The notes beneath the pieces are model-generated. The model worked only from the letters and a program-made list of their open reading frames with translations. It was not told the DNA's origin and searched no databases. The position numbers were made by a program, and so were the translations under genes. From KBS-83 sp051025295 (GTDB taxonomy: Bacteria; Acidobacteriota; Terriglobia; Terriglobales; Acidobacteriaceae), in assembly GCA_051025295.1 (NCBI GenBank), contig JBMGJV010000017.1: 64,000 bases of DNA; one strand, written 5' to 3'. Numbering within the stretch: the first letter of the stretch is position 1; each line of letters opens with the position of its first letter. Below, in pieces: positions 62,186 through 64,000 of this stretch.

Positions 62186-62440
62186 TCAGGAGCGGGCGCG
62201 GACGAAGTCACGCATCTGCCTGTTCAGGTCGGCGGCCTGGCGCAGTCCGGTGTCGAGCAGCTTCATCCATTCCTTTGCCTGATCGCTGAGCTCGGTCATG
62301 TTCACCAGGTAGCTCGCCTGCACGATGATCTCGAGCGCGTTGTTGATGTCGTGCGTGATGCGCCGGATCTCTTTTGCGTCGTCCGGGGTCAGGTGACTGG
62401 AACCGCCGTGGTCAGTGGTCTGTTCTGCTGCTTCGGCCAT
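62186..62440 (-). CDS. Stand-alone HDINN (histidine-kinase DHp-like) small protein
   Basis: An 84-aa helical protein. HDINNALEIIVQASYLVN (His30) closely resembles the H-box of histidine kinases such as HDLNN-type sensors. It is followed by a second helix, DQAKEWMKLLDTGLRQAADL. There is no ATP-binding domain. It could be a phosphotransfer module, a kinase inhibitor or a degenerate remnant. The start is ATG 62440, with TAAACT 8 nt upstream. A longer frame (to 62494) lacks support. Confidence 0.75.
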   Translation of the reverse strand: MAEAAEQTTDHGGSSHLTPDDAKEIRRITHDINNALEIIVQASYLVNMTELSDQAKEWMKLLDTGLRQAADLNRQMRDFVRARS

Positions 62441-62448
62441 ATTGCTGT

Positions 62449-62454
62449 AGTTTA
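62449..62454 (-). promoter_or_regulatory. -10 box of the HDINN gene, near-leaderless
   Basis: TAAACT on the minus strand ends 8 nt before the ATG at 62440. Confidence 0.4.
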
Positions 62455-62558
62455 CAAGGGCTGGACAGCGTGCCCTGCTTGTAACGTTTGACATTCCCCA
62501 GGTGCTTTGCGAGACTCGTTGTTACTGCCCGTCCAGCACCTGCTGGACCGATCCACGT

Positions 62559-62645
62559 GCCGAAGTGGCGGAATTGGCAGACGCGCATGGTTCAGGTCCA
62601 TGTACTCGCAAGGGTGTGGGGGTTCGAGTCCCTTCTTCGGCACCA
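62559..62645 (+). tRNA. tRNA-Leu (anticodon CAG)
   Basis: An 87-nt class II tRNA. Acceptor stem GCCGAAG/CTTCGGC, D-loop AATTGGCAGA, anticodon arm CATGG-TTCAGGT-CCATG with CAG at 34-36, a long variable arm (TACTCGCAAGGGTGT), T-arm GGGTTCGAGTCCC, discriminator A and encoded CCA. Confidence 0.95.
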
Positions 62646-62787
62646 GCTTCTCTCTGTAACTCTCCTCTGATTTTCAGGATGCGGCCTGATCGGGTTCGGT
62701 ATGAGTGGTTCGGCGTGACCGCCGTTCGCGAGTACCTTGATGCCTATCCGCCGCTTCACCTGGTTCACCGTCGCGTCACGATTGCGA

Positions 62788-62793
62788 TAGGCT
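62788..62793 (+). promoter_or_regulatory. Possible -10 box of the zinc-ribbon gene
   Basis: TAGGCT ends 7 nt before the ATG at 62801, and TTCACC lies 18 nt upstream of it. Weak consensus, but the leaderless spacing seen elsewhere here. Confidence 0.3.
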
Positions 62794-62800
62794 GACATGC

Positions 62801-62971
62801 ATGCTTCCACCGCAGCAGCCTGCCACTTCTCCCGACATGCAGCCGCAGCCAGCAGCCGATGCCGCGATCTGCACGTGGTGCCCCAACTGCGCGGCGCGGC
62901 TCGAGAGCAGCCGCTGCAAGCTACTGTGCCGTGACTGCGGCTACTACATGAGCTGCGCCGACTACTACTGA
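62801..62971 (+). CDS. Zinc-ribbon small protein, 56 aa
   Basis: ATG 62801 to TGA 62971. A Gln/Pro/Ala-rich start (1-22) is followed by ICTWCPNCAARLESSRCKLL and CRDCGYYMSCADYY: CxxCxxC, C, CxxC and a final C, eight cysteines in about 35 residues. This is a treble-clef or zinc-ribbon-like fold that I recognise as a small protein type common in Acidobacteriota, of unknown role. It lies after tRNA-Leu and before an unrelated anchored protein. Confidence 0.75.
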   Translation: MLPPQQPATSPDMQPQPAADAAICTWCPNCAARLESSRCKLLCRDCGYYMSCADYY

Positions 62972-63033
62972 CCCGCGACGTTTTATTCTGGAGCAAGCAG
63001 CCGAGCTTCACTACTGCTTCCGAGGGCCCCGAC

Positions 63034-63444
63034 ATGTCTGATCAGCGTCTGCTGCCATCTGCCGTTTGGACGTCCGCATTCTGGTCGGGCGCGTTGTGCG
63101 GTGTCGCCGCGATCTGGATCGCGGAAGAGTTGCGCCGCCGCCGTTCCGTTCCCCGGCTTTGGCTGGTGCACGATGCGTCGCGCGACCCCGGCTCGGCGCG
63201 GGCCATTCCGCTAAAGCGGGATGCCGGCGCGGGCGATCCAGCGTGGCTGACGCCGCCGCGCGCCGGCTCGCCGCATCCGTTCGAGCGGCCGGGTGGCGCT
63301 CCCGGGGGCAGCACTGCGCCGGAGATGCAGGAGACGCCGGACCGGCCAGAGCAGTTCATGGGGCACCACGATCCGGCAGAGCCCGTTCAATCGGCCATGC
63401 GGACTCACGTGGAGCCGCCGGACGAAGACACAAATCGTTCTTAA
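63034..63444 (+). CDS. Single-pass membrane protein with disordered tail, unknown
   Basis: A 136-aa protein with one N-terminal hydrophobic segment (WTSAFWSGALCGVAAIWIAE, about 12-31), then a basic RRRR patch, which predicts the tail is cytoplasmic. The rest is Pro/Gly/Asp/Glu-rich and probably disordered. GAGGG lies about 8 nt before the ATG. No family recognised. Confidence 0.6.
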   Translation: MSDQRLLPSAVWTSAFWSGALCGVAAIWIAEELRRRRSVPRLWLVHDASRDPGSARAIPLKRDAGAGDPAWLTPPRAGSPHPFERPGGAPGGSTAPEMQETPDRPEQFMGHHDPAEPVQSAMRTHVEPPDEDTNRS

Positions 63445-63574
63445 GCTGGTTCGTTTAGACACAAGACTTGACGGCTCGCTTACAATTGGCGTCGCCTTTG
63501 GGCTGGCGACCTTCCCGGTCTGAACACCAATAAGGGAACGTCACCATACCCTTCTGCCCTTTACGGAGATTGCC

Positions 63575-64000
63575 TTGCGAAACCTTCGAATGCCTGTATG
63601 CGCTGCGGCTCTGGCCCTTCTACCCCTCTCTCTTTCTGCTCAGCTTTTTGAGCTGAATCATGGCCACGCGATGGAAACCGGCCTGAACCCGCAGGAAGAG
63701 GCGACGATGCGACGCCTGGACAGCCTGAACACGTTGCCCGGCGGCCCGTGGCGCTTCAAGGCAGGCGATGTGCCGCATGGGGAAGACCCGGCGCTGGACG
63801 ACAGCAGTTGGAAGACAGTGGAGCCCGGCACCGATGCGCCTACCGAGGCGGTCTGGTACCGGCGCGTCATCGAAGTGCCGCAGACGCTGAACGGTTACGA
63901 CTTGACGGGTGCGCGTGTGTCCTTCCGCTTCCGCGCGTACGCCAATGGGCCGATGCCGGAGATCATTTACTACAACGGCCGTCGCGTCGCGCTCGGTGAT
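63575..64000 (+). CDS. Alpha-mannosidase-like glycoside hydrolase (GH38-associated N-domain), 3' end outside window
   Basis: Open to the last base of the window (142 codons). TTG at 63575 has GGAG 6 nt upstream, and a signal peptide follows (PVCAAALALLPLSLSAQ). The next segment reads LPGGPWRFKAGDVPHGEDPA, DDSSWKTVEPGTDAPTEAVW, YRRVIEVPQTLNGYDLTGAR and NGPMPEIIYYNGRRVALGD. This is the jelly-roll N-terminal domain I associate with exported GH38 alpha-mannosidases of Acidobacteriota. The catalytic domain is not in the window, so the assignment is tentative. A GTCGCC/GGCGAC hairpin (63491-63510) lies in its leader. Confidence 0.7.
   Translation, partial: MRNLRMPVCAAALALLPLSLSAQLFELNHGHAMETGLNPQEEATMRRLDSLNTLPGGPWRFKAGDVPHGEDPALDDSSWKTVEPGTDAPTEAVWYRRVIEVPQTLNGYDLTGARVSFRFRAYANGPMPEIIYYNGRRVALGD

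Overview
This GC-rich window looks like chromosomal DNA of an Acidobacteriota bacterium, most likely class Terriglobia. The lineage markers are an Oar-like TonB-dependent receptor with a carboxypeptidase-regulatory domain, an 'acidobacterial duplicated orphan permease' (ADOP), a radical-SAM protein of the tetraether/membrane-spanning-lipid synthase type, a small Cys-rich zinc-ribbon protein and several glycoside hydrolases. This is inference from protein families; there is no rRNA in the window. I see no insertion sequence, prophage, integrase or CRISPR array, so it reads as core genome in short transcription units with frequent strand switches.

Layout. 1-6.1 kb (minus): partial galU, a frameshifted DUF885 peptidase-like gene, mfd. 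6.3-8.3 kb: a small protein behind an inverted repeat, a MarR regulator, a GNAT/FemAB-like acyltransferase. 8.5-14.5 kb (plus): gatB, hexose-6-phosphate mutarotase, TonB receptor. 14.5-18.1 kb: a secreted Pro/Gly-rich protein, an M23 peptidase, and a divergent catalase behind a PerR/Fur-like box. 18.2-25 kb: thiL, nadV, a coupled LLM-SDR pair, two membrane or secreted proteins of unknown role. 25.4-28.7 kb: an amphipathic small protein coupled to rlpA, a Ser/His-rich protein, an M48 protease, a HIT protein. 28.7-31.7 kb (minus): a disordered-tail receiver-like protein, a gap of about 970 bp, mutM. 31.8-39.9 kb: an ATPase, purA, an ABM protein, DUF4440, a GT61-like protein, folP, and divergent dacB with a cytochrome c lipoprotein pair. 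40.1-47.7 kb: ADOP permease, lipA, GH3 glucosidase, frr, cupin. 47.9-53 kb: a decayed TetR-SDR pair, the Tes/MSS-like radical SAM protein, a frameshifted GT87 gene with a small secreted partner. 53.1-64 kb: MscS channel, a 58-aa Cys-containing protein, pgsA, tRNA-Val, a propeller-GGDEF sensor divergent from a GH42 beta-galactosidase, OsmC, a stand-alone HDINN protein, tRNA-Leu, a 56-aa zinc ribbon, an unknown protein, and the start of a GH38-like alpha-mannosidase.

Themes. Polysaccharide use is visible in the TonB receptor, GH3, GH42, GH38-like and mutarotase genes. Envelope construction is visible in dacB, rlpA, M23, pgsA, galU, GT61, GT87 and a probable membrane-spanning lipid synthase. Oxidative-stress defence is visible in catalase and OsmC. 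Many genes carry a TANNNT -10 box only 5-9 nt before the start codon, suggesting widespread leaderless mRNAs. Three genes are broken by single-nucleotide frameshifts, which may be real decay, slippage or sequence error.
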